Source: Dactylellina haptotyla (lineage: Eukaryota; Ascomycota; Orbiliomycetes; Orbiliales; Orbiliaceae). Taken from it: a stretch of DNA of 64,000 nucleotides. The position numbers and the translations under genes were made by a program. Location of the stretch: NCBI GenBank assembly GCA_031310005.1, contig CM062386.1, forward strand, positions 2,852,001-2,916,000, read 5' to 3'. Under the pieces are notes generated by a model. That model searched no databases. It was given only the letters and a program-made list of their open reading frames with translations, and had not been told where the DNA came from. Within the stretch, counting starts at the first letter, position 1. Every line of letters starts with the position of its first letter. Positions 33,601 through 46,465 of the stretch are shown here, piece by piece.

Positions 33601-36600
33601 GGACACAAAGTATAATACAGGTATAATTTGCAGAAAATTTCTTTACTTTTATAACAAGGGCCGACATCCACTGGAGGCCTATCTGTCGGAGTCGGCGGCG
33701 CCTTCCAGAAGGCTTCCATGAGGCTTTGCGTGCGCATGCTTTGGCGAAAAACGGGTAGGGACACCTGAAATAATCCGCGGAGCGAACCACACACAGCAGG
33801 TCTACAGGCAAACGAAAAGTAAAAATGTCTTTCGTCGAATTGGAAAAACGTCCGTTTGGTCGGAGACCTTTCCAGGTGGGCCTTGAACTAATAATCTTAT
33901 TCTGACGTCAATCGACCGGAATTGTTGAGAAGGAAAAAGCCCGTCCGAACGAGCTATCACCACGGCGTTGTCGTATTGAGGTTTCCGAATTCGGCTGCAC
34001 GGCTAATTTACCAAGACTTCCCCATTTCACCCTATATAGCCCGCCCAAAGAGGCTTTATAGTCTGCTATATTTCTATCGCTACGGCTAAGATTCCTTTAA
34101 GGCACTGTTTGAGCACAAAAGGCGTGACCCAAGAGGCAAAAAGTCCGGTCCGGTTCGAGTCCACCTCGGTCCGCCCAGCGTCCGAGTGTAACGCCGGACC
34201 ACTCGGCTCTCTTTTGCACGCCTGGGATTTTATCTTATCAGCGAGAATCGACGGCGGGCCCAAGCTGACCTGACCTGACCTGGCCTCCTCGTGTCGGGTT
34301 TCTCACCGTTGCTTCCTTCTTCGCACCCGGTGCAGACTGCATGCTGCTGGATGCAGTAGTCTTCTGGACCACGTCAAAGAAAATCTCCTCCGCGCAACGC
34401 TGAAGGACGGGCGAGACTAAACCGTTCGTGGCCGCTAGCGTCGAATCTGAAACGGAGCCCCGTTTTCTTGGTTGCTTCTTCGTGCACGTCTTATTGGAAA
34501 TACATGCGCGGATTAGCCACAGCGCACATTCGTCCTCAACCTCCTGCGAGCGTTCGTCGTGCTGGATCCGGCAAGGTCGAGCACGCACAATCACAATCAC
34601 GGCGGCGGTACCTACATTACAGCCAGCAAGGAAGGATATTATGGCGATTTTATAACTGGAAAATTCTCGAAAGGCACTAGAGGACGCTACATCTGCAAGC
34701 CGACTTCACGCCCTCAGGAACCAGTACCCCGCTTTCATCTTTCCGTTCCCGCGGCACCTGGTCTCCTGCCCTTGCACCCACTCAACCTGCCTTGGACCTT
34801 TTTTCCCGCCTGTTTGTCGCTTGGGGCCAGGAGGAAGTAGGAGGAGGGGACGTGCCAGTGTGCTCTCCTCAGCATTTTCTCTCTCTTTTTGCCTCTTCCT
34901 CGAACAAATCATATCGCCTCGCGAGGCATCGGACTTTCGGTTGTTCCATTCTGTGCTGTATCGGTCGTGTCACTCGCGAAAGCTTAAAAAAATAAAAAAT
35001 AAACTGGGCGTCTCGGGGGAAGACTCGGTGCCTCTGTAGCAAGTAGGTCAATCGAGCGAGCCGCGCTGCAAGCCCGTGGCCTACCTACCTACCTACCTAC
35101 GTTTAACACCCACTACCACCACCACCACCACCACCTGCCGGACGGCTCTGACCTGCGTCGTCGAGAGTAGTTTTAGTTGGCCTATCCCTATCGACAAAGC
35201 ATCCAGGAGCGATCGGAACATTTTGGCTCGCTTTGGCCAACACGAAACCCGATCGCCAGGTAACATTTGACTAACGCCAGCCATAGAGTCGACAAGGGAC
35301 TCCCTCTCCGTAAGGAGAGACAAGAGCAGGAAGAAGAGGTCACTGGCCGGGATTGTGAGTGAATACGCCCTTCATGTCGCCAGCACAGTTGATGCCAGGT
35401 ATGTCGTAGCTAGCCCTGTTTTCCTTGGTCTCGTCCCCTCGTCCAGTGCCCTGAACGCCTCTGCTGCATTACCTTCACTACTTCCTTTCCAACCTATCAC
35501 CGCCGCGTTATAGGCCGTTAATGCCTGTGTGTCTACCGTATCTCTCTCTGCCCTTCCCAGCGAGATATTCCGGGCGTTCCCTTCCTCTCGCTCCTTTTGC
35601 CTCCCTTCAGTCACCTCGCTTGCACCTTTCCTCGGTTTCAGATCTCTGCTCCTGCTTGGTCCCACCTATCACAACAACCTGCCCACGACACAAACGAACT
35701 CTATCCACACCCTGAAGAAGGGACCTGAAGGGAAAGCCTTTCCTCCCTCTCCTCGCTATCCGGGCGGAGAAGAAGACCTTGCGGAACGAGGGAAAACGAA
35801 GTGAAAAGAAAATAAACCACTATCAAAAAAGAAACCAACCTTTTTCTCTTCACCACGGCGAAACCCCCAAAAATAAAGCCTCTTTGTTCCTCTTCCCAGG
35901 GTCGGGGTCAAGTTTTCACGAAGAAGGCAACATTTGGCTCATCTCGACTATCTCCCCGGGGCATTGTGGCTCAACTTCTCCCTAAACGTTGCTTTCCCGT
36001 CCCTCCTAAAGCCGGCCGACATGGGAGCCTATTAGACAGGACCTTCGAGGGATATTCCGTCGAGGAACAACGGAGTTGCTTTGTCAGTGGAGTGAAGTGG
36101 TGCTCGCCATTATCTTTCTCTCTCTCCTTCTAGCTCCCAAGCCGAGGAGCTACCACCGCCAGCAAGTCCGTTTTTCTTTGCTATGTCCTCACGTTTTTGA
36201 CGACTGTTTCGAAACACTCTCCTTCGACACACGGTCTTTCCTTCTGAGAACCCGTGGGAACCTTTGTGCCACAATCTGGAACATTCGCCGGCCTTTTTTG
36301 CTTTCGCGCGCCGCAATCTGCGCCTGTGGCCCCCCCAGAAACGGAAACTCCTTGGTACCTTTTTCTGCTTGCATTGCAACCACTCGAACACATTCACTCG
36401 ATACCTTCTAGAAGAGAAAACCGTATTCCTTCGGCGACCGGTCTTGACAGCTTTTATGATTTACGACCCCGGATATATCCGAATCAGTTTAAAAATTCCC
36501 CGTTTCATGCCTGTAACTGGTATCTCTCCCGCACGTCCTATTCTTGAAGAAACGCCGCATTGAAACTCTCCAATCGCTCGCATTGATTGGGAACCTTCAC

Positions 36601-36831
36601 TCCGCGACTCTCTCGGTGTCGATCAAACCAGCCGACCTTCTGTGGCACGAAGCTTTGACGCCTCGGCCATCAAACAGCCCGCCGGAACAATACTTCGCAG
36701 AAAAAGCAGCATCGAGAAAACGTTTCTTATTCTTTGGGGGTTTTCGTTTTTTTCACATTGGGGGAAGTTTTGGTATGAGAACGAGGTCCCATACGGCTCA
36801 GGTGGAGTGAGAGAGTTGCACTCAGCGAACC
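30622..36831. promoter_or_regulatory. long gene-poor region upstream of the kelch gene
   Basis: Over 6 kb without a supported gene. From about 34.7 kb the + strand is C/T-rich, with (CTAC)n and (CAC)n tracts. This looks like a long 5' regulatory region or leader of the kelch gene. Many small frames lie on both strands, and none has family features. Confidence 0.5.
35081..35135. repeat. (CTAC)n and (CAC)n microsatellites
   Basis: Five CTAC units at 35081-35100, then seven or eight CAC/ACC units at about 35113-35135. Confidence 0.9.
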
Positions 36832-39732
36832 ATGCGGGAGAAGGATAAGCATAAGGACGGTGTACATCGTTCGAAGAGCAAACGCAAAGCACTAGAAGGG
36901 TTCGATAGCTTTCGGAGAAACAACGGGGACCTGATTGAGCGATCGATAACCCCGAGCGACCTTTACAGCAACGGAGGTGTCCTAGCGGGATCTGTGACAG
37001 CGGGAGGGGCCGCGGGGGCAGCCAGCAAGAACAGCCGACCATCATCGCCTGTAGCTTCGTCGATACTGAAGAAACGGACGTCGTTTCCGGTTGCCGGATC
37101 GTTTGCTAACATTCTAAATTTTTCACCACACAGAAGGAGACCAAGCTTGCAGACGCGGAGCAGCCACCACTCGTCAAAATCCAATCCGGGACCGACGTCT
37201 GCTGGGCCACCACCACCGGCCTCAACGTATCCTCACGCACCTGCCGCGCCCTCCTACTCTGTTAGCACAATCGGCAGCAGCAGGTCCAGGAGCGGAAGTG
37301 CCCATTCTCCGAGCATTAGCTCCTTGCAGAACACGCCATTGCAGACCCCTACAACTTCGACCCATATCGGTAGTTCGAGAAATCTGGCCTCGGAATCGAC
37401 CACGACACTCTCTTCTACAAACTCGTCCTCCCTGTCTTCGATGAATCCTTCCTATGATGGAGGCCGGGCTACCGGTAGTGCCGGTGGCGGCGCCGAAAGC
37501 CCTACCGTTCCGGGATACGGGGGGCTCGAGTCGCCCCTGTCCACTAGGAGTGAGGGAAATAGGGCCAAGGCGTCGCGACTCGGCGACGGGGGGTACGGAA
37601 CTGCGCGATATGAAGAAACATGGGACAGTGATCCGGCATTAGATGCTGAAGAAGAGGAAGAGGATGAGCAGGATGAGCGAACGGGGACTAGGTTTATTCC
37701 TGCTTCTAGAAGGATTATGACACCACAGACGCCGATGCGGGAAGACGGTGGTGGAAGTAGCAACGGAGGCATGGGTTCTTCGAGCGAAGCGGGAAGGTAT
37801 AACACGTTTCGCCGGGGTCTGGGTATCACAGAGCCCGACCTGAAAATGAAGAGTCGATCCAACTCTAATGCTTCTTCACGAGCCGGCTTTGGCGGCGGCG
37901 GCGCTGGCGGCGGATCAGCGATGGATGCGCCCGGCGAGATGAGGAACAGCAAGAGCGTCGGAATCGTGACGCCTATAATGGGACCGGCCAAGGTGGTGAA
38001 TTCGAAAAAGATTGTGGAGGGTAGTTTGGACCTCCTGCACACCCATCCTTCGATATCCGAGACGACAATTACTAGGACGGAAGGAGAGGGCATATCACGG
38101 CCGGGATCCACATCACCGCATCCCGACGTCCTCTCGAAAACACCTTCGTCTTCGAGGTCCGCCCGTGATGATGCCACCTCGTCAATGTCTTCAACCTCCG
38201 CGTCCCTACGAGCTGCCTCGCTGAACCAAGTGGTAGCAATAAAACGCCAACGAGAGTTGGCGGGAGAAGACGTCCCTCCAAAGTCATCATCTTCGAACTC
38301 GTCGTCCGAAGCCCTGTCCACCATCTCGAACAACAAAAGCAGCAAAGCTAACCGGAATAATATCATTAACAACAACAACGGCAAGATGACTCTAACTTCC
38401 TCTCGAGACGCTAGCATAGCGGGCCGCAGACATCCACCGTCTTTGGAGCTGCCTCTTCCGGACCCGCTAGCGCCCAGGGTGGAGCCTGCGCCTGCTAGCG
38501 GCATGTACTGGTACAAGGCGTTTTCCCATGGCATCCCTTCCGTTGCCCTCCGAGCTCACACTTGCACACTAATCGGCAGCTCGATATACGTCTTTGGCGG
38601 CTGCGACTCGAAGACCTGTTTCAACGAGTTGTATGTGTTTGACGCGGACTCCATGTATTGGTCGAAGCCTGAGGTGTCCGGTGATATACCACCACCTCTG
38701 CGGGCGATGACTACGACCGCCGTTAACAAGAAGCTTATTATCTTTGGTGGCGGCGACGGACCGACGTATTACAACGATGTCTACATCCTCGATACTGTCA
38801 CGCATCGGTATACGAAACCCAAGATCTCCGGGCAGATTCCCAGCAAGCGGCGTGCACATACTGCTTGCTTGTACAAGAATGGGCTCTACGTGTTTGGCGG
38901 CGGAGATGGCGTCAGAGCACTTAATGATGTCTGGAGACTGGATGTCAGCGACCTGAATAAGATGAGCTGGAAGCAGATATCTTCTGCGAGCGGTAACACG
39001 ACCATTGGAGGCGCTGCGGCAGCGAGTACCCGAAATGGAAAGAACCCTAACGCATCACAGACGAGTTTGGTCAATGCGTCAGGAGGTAGGAACTGCCCTT
39101 CTTTAATATGATTAAATCTCGCATGGTACTAACCCTTGAAATGCAGGCACTCACGCGCCGAGTTCCGGCAAGCCCTCTAACCCGGTTGTCAAGTTGAAGC
39201 CCACCGCCCGAGGATACCATACCGCCAACATGGTTCAAAACAAGCTCATTATATTCGGCGGATCCGATGGCGTGGATTGCTTCAAGGATGTCTGGGTGTT
39301 CGATGTGGAGACGTCTGTCTGGAAATGCGTGGACATCTCGGTTAGCTATCCTCGATTGAGCCATACCGCCACCCTGATCGGCAGCTATCTCTTTGTCGTC
39401 GGTGGGCACGATGGAGTCGAGTACAGCAACGAGGTGTTATTATTAAACCTGGGTGAGTAGTTACTCCAGTCTAGACAGGACATTTCTCACTTGTTGAAAC
39501 GGACTAGATTTGGCTAACATTTATGATTACAGTTACGATGCAATGGGATAAACGCCGAGTTTACGGTCTCCCTCCTTCGGGCCGAGGCTACCACGGGGCG
39601 GCTTTACACGACAGTCGCCTGTTCGTCATCGGTGGCTTCGACGGCCACTCGGTATTCAATGAAACGTTTATTCTCGAGCTCGCCATCAGCAGCTACTATT
39701 CGCAGATCTCCCACTTTAACATTGAAGTGTGA
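36832..39732 (+). CDS. kelch-repeat protein with long disordered N-terminus
   Basis: Exons 36832..39085, 39147..39452 and 39533..39732 give 919 aa. Residues 1 to about 555 are low complexity, rich in Ser, Gly, Asn and Arg, with an acidic EEEEEDEQDE patch. From about 557 (MYWYKAFSHG) run six kelch-type blades. Repeats show the IYVFGG, IIFGGGDG, LYVFGGGDG, IIFGGSDG, FVVGGHDG and FVIGGFDG signatures, followed by DVW or N-E-hydrophobic and Trp-containing strands. Fungal proteins of this layout act as scaffolds in polarity, Ras or cell-end signalling; which one applies is not visible. The tail ISHFNIEV ends right after the last blade. The start is the first Met of the frame; the upstream leader is long. 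Confidence 0.88.
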
Positions 39733-40504
39733 TGTTTTTTTCTTGACGCGCACACACCACCAACATTTATTTTCCTTCAAACTCTCCTGAAAAAGTGTAG
39801 GTGCACGGTCACAAACCTAATGTTAATCTTCTACCGTGCTGTTCCTTATTTAAACCTTTTGTTTCCTCCCGAGGAAAAATCTCTCGACGCCTCCTCTTTT
39901 CAACATCTCCTTGTGTTTTTTTCCTTCTTGTTAAATGTGTCCAGCAAATTGCTTTCCCTTCTATGCAGCGATTACGGTTAACGAATTTGATGTTTTGGAT
40001 CTTTTTACTTTTTTATATCTATTACGGTCGGTGGAGACATCTCACGTTTATTCGGAGCTTTCTTATGGGTTCTTTTTGGGGGTCCTTTTAGGTCTTCGGT
40101 GTACGTCTGTCTGGTCTTTACCGTTCGATCGATCGTATATAACGGCCGCGAAATAAGCAGCGACGCGACTTTTCCATTATTTTCTAAATCTCGATCTTTT
40201 TCGCTCCCCAAAAATTTCCTTCTATTTTTCTTTTCTATTTCACAAAAATCGAAACCTTGACGTAGAAAAAGTCTGGTTTTCATTTTCTTTTCTTTCCTTT
40301 ATCCAAAAAATAACTTTTGTTGTATCAAGTTACAGGCGAGCAGAGTAATCGGCTTCTTCTCCTTTTTTCCCCTTTATTTTCTTGTTTCTTCGTTTCGGAT
40401 TGTAGAATATTTTAACGTTAAAAATATAACATATTTTAACTTTATCCCCTTTGCTTTCCTACGCTTTTATCTAGATCTATTATTGTGAACTTGAAAGAAC
40501 GCAT
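39733..40504. terminator. convergent 3' intergenic space
   Basis: T-rich spacer between the kelch gene (+) and the secreted-protein gene (-). It should contain both 3' UTRs. No gene seen. Confidence 0.5.
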
Positions 40505-41431
40505 TTATGACACTGGTACTAATTTCTCTAAAATGGGCGTCCACCGTGTTAACCAGGTAGGAGGTACCCAATCTGCAGCGCCTACATACACATACGGCCA
40601 TCCACTATCGGTACTATCAGAATTATTCCTAACCCGCCCAGCGTAGAAATTAAACAACGACCCCATGGGACTGGTAAACACCAGGCGTCCGTTCTCGTCG
40701 CTGGTGAAATTCGCGGGGATAGTCCATTTCCCGTCTTTAGATATACTAGAATCATCGGTATCCACCCTTTCGTAAAATAGTTGGTAGAACGGATGGCGGG
40801 AGGAAAAGGGAACCCGGCCGTCTGATGCGTCTTCGTGGGTATCGTCTGCTGGGATTGTGGATGTTACCATTTTTAGGATGATTTTTTGAGAATTGTTGAA
40901 TGCGTATTGGAGTGTGCTTGTGCTTGTGTTTTCGGTTTCGTTTTTATGGGTGTTGTTATGGGAGAAGCGGAAGAGGTTGTGGGTGTTTGGTGAAGAGGTG
41001 TTGGATAGGATTAGTGCGTTTGTGGTATCTGAGAGTTTGAGATAGTAGTCCCCTTGGAATGGTTGTTCTGTTTCGAAATCTGCGGATATTTGGAAAATAG
41101 GTGATGAAGAGGATGGAGTGTATGCTACTTCTTTTGCAAAGGGACTCGGGATTTGGGTCATTATTGGGGTCGGAGAGGGAGTTTGGTTTTGGATATTATT
41201 GGTGGTAACTGGTGGCGACGAGGTATTAGTGTTCTGTCGTCTGTCTAGGCTGATTGTTCGGGTGGTTCCTTTGGTGTCGGAAGGTTTGGAGTAGACTACT
41301 ATCGTCGATGAAGGGTTGCCGGTGGGCCATTGGTGGACTATTACGTATGAGCTTGCGGGTGTGGTATTTGATGATGGAGATGCCCAGGTTGGAGGTAAAA
41401 AGAGGAATGCTAGGAGTATTGGATATGGCAT
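40505..41431 (-). CDS. secreted N-glycosylated protein, function unknown
   Basis: Single exon, 308 aa from the Met at 41431, chosen because MPYPILLAFLFLPPTWASP is a clean signal peptide; the frame extends 33 residues further upstream without one. After the signal comes a Ser/Thr/Pro/Asn-rich region with RR and many N-x-S/T sites (NTTPA, NTSSP, NNTHK, NETEN, NNSDS). The C-terminal half looks folded (YLKLSDTTNALILS, YQLFYERVD, GRLVFTSPMGSLFNFYAGRV) and ends in a Trp-rich segment. I recognise no family. A diverged copy of its promoter and signal-peptide region lies at 47.7-48.0 kb, so this locus has been duplicated. Confidence 0.75.
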   Translation of the reverse strand: MPYPILLAFLFLPPTWASPSSNTTPASSYVIVHQWPTGNPSSTIVVYSKPSDTKGTTRTISLDRRQNTNTSSPPVTTNNIQNQTPSPTPIMTQIPSPFAKEVAYTPSSSSPIFQISADFETEQPFQGDYYLKLSDTTNALILSNTSSPNTHNLFRFSHNNTHKNETENTSTSTLQYAFNNSQKIILKMVTSTIPADDTHEDASDGRVPFSSRHPFYQLFYERVDTDDSSISKDGKWTIPANFTSDENGRLVFTSPMGSLFNFYAGRVRNNSDSTDSGWPYVYVGAADWVPPTWLTRWTPILEKLVPVS

Positions 41432-42014
41432 TTTATATAAATATTTTAGATCCCAAGAAACTTCAGAGTTTTTGAAATTACGGTTCTTTGTCAATATTTT
41501 GGTTCTTTTTAGTATTATATAGTGGTGCATCTTGCTTATGAATTACTACTGTAACCAAGGTGTCTCTTATATATCAGTAATCGCATTCCCATTATTTCAC
41601 GCTCTCAAATGAAGTGTTTTGGGAGTTTATTAATACGTCTCTTCACGGCAGATCGTATCGTGGCCGACGCGTGAGATCTCGAGACACAGTATCAATATTG
41701 ACGCTTCAGATTACATGCAATGTAGCTAATTGTGTTGACAATCTTCGTTTAAATAGTTTTTAATAGACTATTTTATTCGTTGCAAAGCGTGATTCCATAT
41801 TATCACGTAACTCACTTATTCAATATACACAAAATACATGTAGGTAGATGCACTTTTCAACATTAATTACAGGCTAAAGCGACATAAGAGATACCGTCGG
41901 GTTTTATTATCATCGATAGTCCCTAGGTTGGCTACCTGCAAGCCTTCTGTCATTCAATACAAAGCTTTTCAAAGCCACATGGCGATATAGACTATCTTGA
42001 CTGCCTCTGATTGA
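41432..42014. other. intergenic; source of the duplicated promoter segment
   Basis: Promoter of the secreted-protein gene and 3' flank of the WD40 NLR. The stretch of about 41390-41670 recurs, diverged, at about 47712-48005. Confidence 0.7.
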
Positions 42015-45000
42015 TTATATCGACTTGTTGAGAGTTGATTCTAAGCTCCTCCGGTCAATATGTAAGCTTAAAAGCCGTTCGCCATAGAGTCCGATCAATA
42101 ATAAATCTCCCGCTGTCCACTGGTAATTTACAGCGAATTCTTTCGGTAATTTCAGCACGCGATGTGATCCATAATAAATCCATTGATTTTCCACCGAGAG
42201 ATACTCCAATGACTCGCGCCTAGGACGATGCTCACTTGTACAGAATTCTGCTATATCAATCGGACCGATATTCGTTATCAAATCAGGGCCATCTTGAGAG
42301 TACTTTATATCCGTGATCAATCTTGGAACATGGATTTCTTCGTAACTGCAAGACCCGAAATATGCAGTAATTGGTTCGGTGAACTGCCAGGGATTTTTTA
42401 ATGTCTTGGAAATATCCCAGAGCTTGATGGTATTGCTGTCAGATCCAGACGCGAGCTGTTTGCCGTCTGGTGAGAACACGACACACCATACACTATCCGA
42501 GTCGCCCGCTAGTGTTTTTCGGAGTTTACCTCTTTGAACATCCCATAACTTGATCGTTGTGTCGGCAGACGCTGACGCGATTTGTTGACTATTTGGTGAG
42601 AATGCTACACAATAGACCTGATCTGAGTGACCTGCGAATGTTCTTTCAAGTTTGCCATTTCTAGCATTCCATAACTTTATTGTATTATCTTTGGACCCTG
42701 ATATAACCTGGTCACTGTTTGGCGAGAATACTACACATAGCACAGATTCCGAGTGACCTGTAAATGTTATTCGAGGTTTACCTGTTGTAGCATCCCATAG
42801 TCTCATGGTTTTATCTTCGGACCCTGATATTATCTGGTTGTTGTCTGGGGAGAATGCTAAAGATATAACCCGATCTGAGTGACCCATGAATTCTCTTTGA
42901 AGTTTACCTGTTGTACCATCCCATAACTCGAAGGTACAACCGTTCGACCCCGACGCGAACTTTTTGCCATCCGGTGAGCACGCTAAAACTGTAGTAACGA
43001 TCGAAGGGGCCATGGAGCTCTTATATTCACTTATTCTCATATCCCATAGTTTGATAGTACCGTCCCCAGACCTTGATGCGATCTGCTGACCATCTGGTGA
43101 GAATGCTACCGCTGTAACAAAAGCTGAATGGCCTCTGAATGTGTATTGAAGGGTGCCGGTTAGAGTATCCCATACCTTGACGGACTTTCCAGACCCGGAA
43201 GCGATTTGCTTGGCGTTTAGTGAGAAGGTCACAGCTTCAGTGTACCTTGAGTCGTCTTCAAATGTTTTTAGAAGCTCGCAGGTCATTATATCCCATAATT
43301 TCAAAGTACCCTGATATGCTGAAACGATCTGTTTGCCGTCTGGTGAAAAAGCCACACATCCTCCCCGGGATATTGATCGAGAATTACCAAGGTTGATAAC
43401 CAACAGCGTGACAGTTGCATCAAAAGATCCTAAGGCAATCTGTTTACTACTAGTTGAGAATGCCATACAGTGAATCATTTTTTTAGAATCAGCTAGTTTC
43501 TCAACACCGTCAATGTCGATATCCCAGAGCTGGACAGCCTCATCGTAAGGTCTTAACACCAACCTCTTGTTATCTGACGAGAAAGTCACGTAGAAGATAA
43601 CAAGTGAACGGCCTGTAAATTCTTTCAGATATTTACCGGTTTCGATGTCCCATAGCTTGACAGTTTTGTCAAGTGATCCTAGGGCGATTTGTTTGCCATG
43701 TGGTGAGAATGCTGCACAGCAAATTTCTCGCGTATCAGATATTATTGTTTGTGTATCAGCAGTGGCGATATCCCAGAGCTTGACAGAATTATCAGATACT
43801 GAAGCAATCTGCTTGCCATTTGGTGAGAAGATTAAACTGTTTACACCAAAATCTATTAGTGTTTGAATCAGTGGGGACCACGCATCCTCTACTTGAGGAA
43901 GGCTTCTTAGCCACTGGGGGGTCTTGTGCAGATTTAGCTTTTTAATCACACTCTTTTGAGGGCTAAAGATTATCGCAGAGCTGTAGACTTGCAACGGCCA
44001 GATCTTTATTGTCTGAAAATGCCGCAATAAGAAGCGAATAGCATCCTGCAGAAACATCAATAGCGCAATGTGGTTATGTAACTAAAAGGTAGAGGTGAGA
44101 CATTAAGTTCACAAATGAGGGTATGTTACTACTAACCTTGATAGCATCCGTCAATCCTTCTAGAGACTCGACGGCAACTGAGAGTCTACCTAGTATGCTT
44201 AGACATTCTAGCCATTCTAAAAACCGGGCATGGAGAAAGGTGAGAAGTAATCCGTGTTCGCCGAAAGTATCCTTTATCAAGGAACTTTCTTTATCGGCCA
44301 AAAGGTGTTGCACCCAAAAGGTGGCTGCGTACTTTGTACAAATCATTGATGTATTGGTTTCCACAGACCTCGGAATTGAATCCGGTCGTGGCAGATTGGC
44401 GATATTCATCTTGAGCTTCTCTGATAGGTAGGACAGACAACTCAACGCAACACTACCATGTCCATACAGACCGTATCCTTGGAAGACTGATTGCCCACCC
44501 TCCCCGTGTAAATAATCTCGAGCAGATTTATGAATAAATTCAATGTCGGCAGGTCCTCGAATTTTTATAAACGAGGCGCACCGATCGAGCAACTTATCAA
44601 TAGATACTCCGTCGTCGCATATGCCTGAAACGGACGTAACTTCTGCTATATTGAGAGGACGATATGCTAGGGTCATCACCTGAAGGAGTCGAATGCACCC
44701 TTTCACAATGGCTAGATCGCCTAGCCTAAGTTGATCCAACATCCGACCATAAAGAGGATGCAAACCTGATGGTAATTCCTGAATTGTAGCTAATGCTTCA
44801 TCTCGGTGTACTCTCTCAAGTTTGTTACATACTAAGCTCACCCATAGATATGTATCCTCGCACTTTGAAGTAAGCTCGTTCTTCATTTGTTGGTGCAACT
44901 CTTGCCCGTAACTATTTAGGTGATCGAGCGCGGCTACTTTATCGGATATATAAGTTGCCACTGCCTTGGAAATATGGCCCGAATTTAGCTCCAAGCTGAC

Positions 45001-46465
45001 AAGCACTTGATCTTGATCCGATCCAATCAATAACTCCTGCTCAGCGCTATCCATCGGTCGACTTGTTACTAGCCACTTGATTTTAGGACTAAGTCCTGTT
45101 CGGACGATAAGCCGGAGAAACTCAGCCATCCCGTCGTCCTGACACTCATCGAGAGCGTCTACGATCACATAAACGCTTGCGCATTTGCAATAGTGCAACA
45201 TCTCTAATAATATATCCCAAAGTTTCCTCCATGTGACCTCTCCCTTAAAGCCTTGCTTTGTGGTATCCCATCGGCGTCGTAGGAACTGGGTAAGCGTGTT
45301 TTGTTGATTTACAAGTTGCAGAATCAGCCCCTTGAGGATCCCCTCAAGAGTGTTGAGCTCGTAGTTGTCATTTTGACAGAAGAAATATGCGACCACTGCT
45401 GAACCATCACGGCTTAAAACCTGGTCAATAAGACCAATAGCCATCATGGTCTTCCCTTTGCCCGCACCACCCTTGATCCAGAGTAAAGAGACATCACCCT
45501 CATTCCAATTTATAAATTTCGGGTCTTGTAAGATCCAGCTGATGCACTTAAAAAGGAGTTGGTCTTTGTTCTTCTTCAACTGATTTTTAACGATGAAGGA
45601 ATCGGGGCATCGTAAAAAATCGAGACAAGCTTGGTTAATGTCATCGATGGTGAGATTCTTCACTTTATAGTTAACTACAAACTCTTTTGTTAACTATTGG
45701 TATACAGGCAGGTTGATAGAGGCAGAATACACAGGAAGAAAGCCTGCGCCGTATTGCCGTCTAATTTGCAATATTTGGCTTACCATTCTCATAGTAGTTG
45801 CCGTGATTATCTATCTGGCGTGAATTGTCCTTGGTCACAATTTGTTTGACATTTTCTCCCTGAGCCACGGCATGCCCACTACCAGATACTGTCATATTGT
45901 AACCACCTTCCTCAAAAATATGATCTGGAACTGAAGATTCCCAGCCTGCAACATCTGCGACAACTTTATCAAGATCGTCTTTGTCTAAATTCGTCTTGAC
46001 TACTTCCTCCCCATTTGTGGAAGTTAAAATTTTGAAAGAGGCTAGCAGCTGTACAGACTCTAATATCTCTTTCATCAAAGTTTCGACTTTACCACCCTTT
46101 CCTAAGGTCTTGACCGCCTTGTAGTATCGCTCTAGAGGAGGTGTTTTGTCGTTGGTGACCACTTTATCGAATAGACCTTTCAACTTTTGCCAATTCTCCG
46201 CGCAATCGTCGATAGTGCTTTTGATGGACTGTTCAACTTCCAATGCATCTTGTTTGTCGAGACTAGCCCTTGTAGCTTCCAAGATTCTGCTAATTGTGGG
46301 GAGTTTGCTCGCGGCCCGTCGAAATACTTTAGGCAGACCTTCAGCATCCACAGCTGCATCGACTACTTTGCTTATTCCGTCGACGATACCAATTATGGAA
46401 GCTATTACGGCTGTAACGGCGATAAATTCGGCGCCCGACATAGCGCTATTGTTGGAAGGGGACAC
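42015..46465 (-). CDS. NLR-type STAND protein: SesA-like N-terminus, NACHT, WD40
   Basis: Exons 46465..45784, 45662..44137 and 44045..42015 (complement) give 1412 aa. Residues 1-180 are helical and begin MSGAEFIAVTAVIASIIGIVDG (Met9 is the likely start), matching the SesA type of fungal NLR N-terminus. Residues 187-227 form a Gly/Asn/Gln stretch (SGSGHAVAQGENVKQIV, then DNSRQIDNHGNYY) between effector and NTPase, where amyloid-type signalling motifs lie in some NLRs. NACHT: Walker A GGAGKGKT (292-299), Walker B VIVDALDEC (about 393-401). The junction DAIRFLLRHFQTIKIWPLQVY is the usual linker to the propeller. About twelve WD40 repeats (FSPDGKQIASGS.D.TIKLWD) follow. Such proteins sense non-self and trigger regulated cell death. 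The repeats are diverged rather than homogenised. No break seen. Confidence 0.92.

Noticed and set aside
34120-34180. GGTTCGAGTCC, resembling a tRNA B box
   Set aside because: The flanking bases cannot form a T stem or acceptor stem and no A box is in place.
37452-38534. 360-codon open frame antisense to the kelch gene
   Set aside because: It lies opposite the Ser/Gly-rich exon and mirrors its codon bias; no family features.
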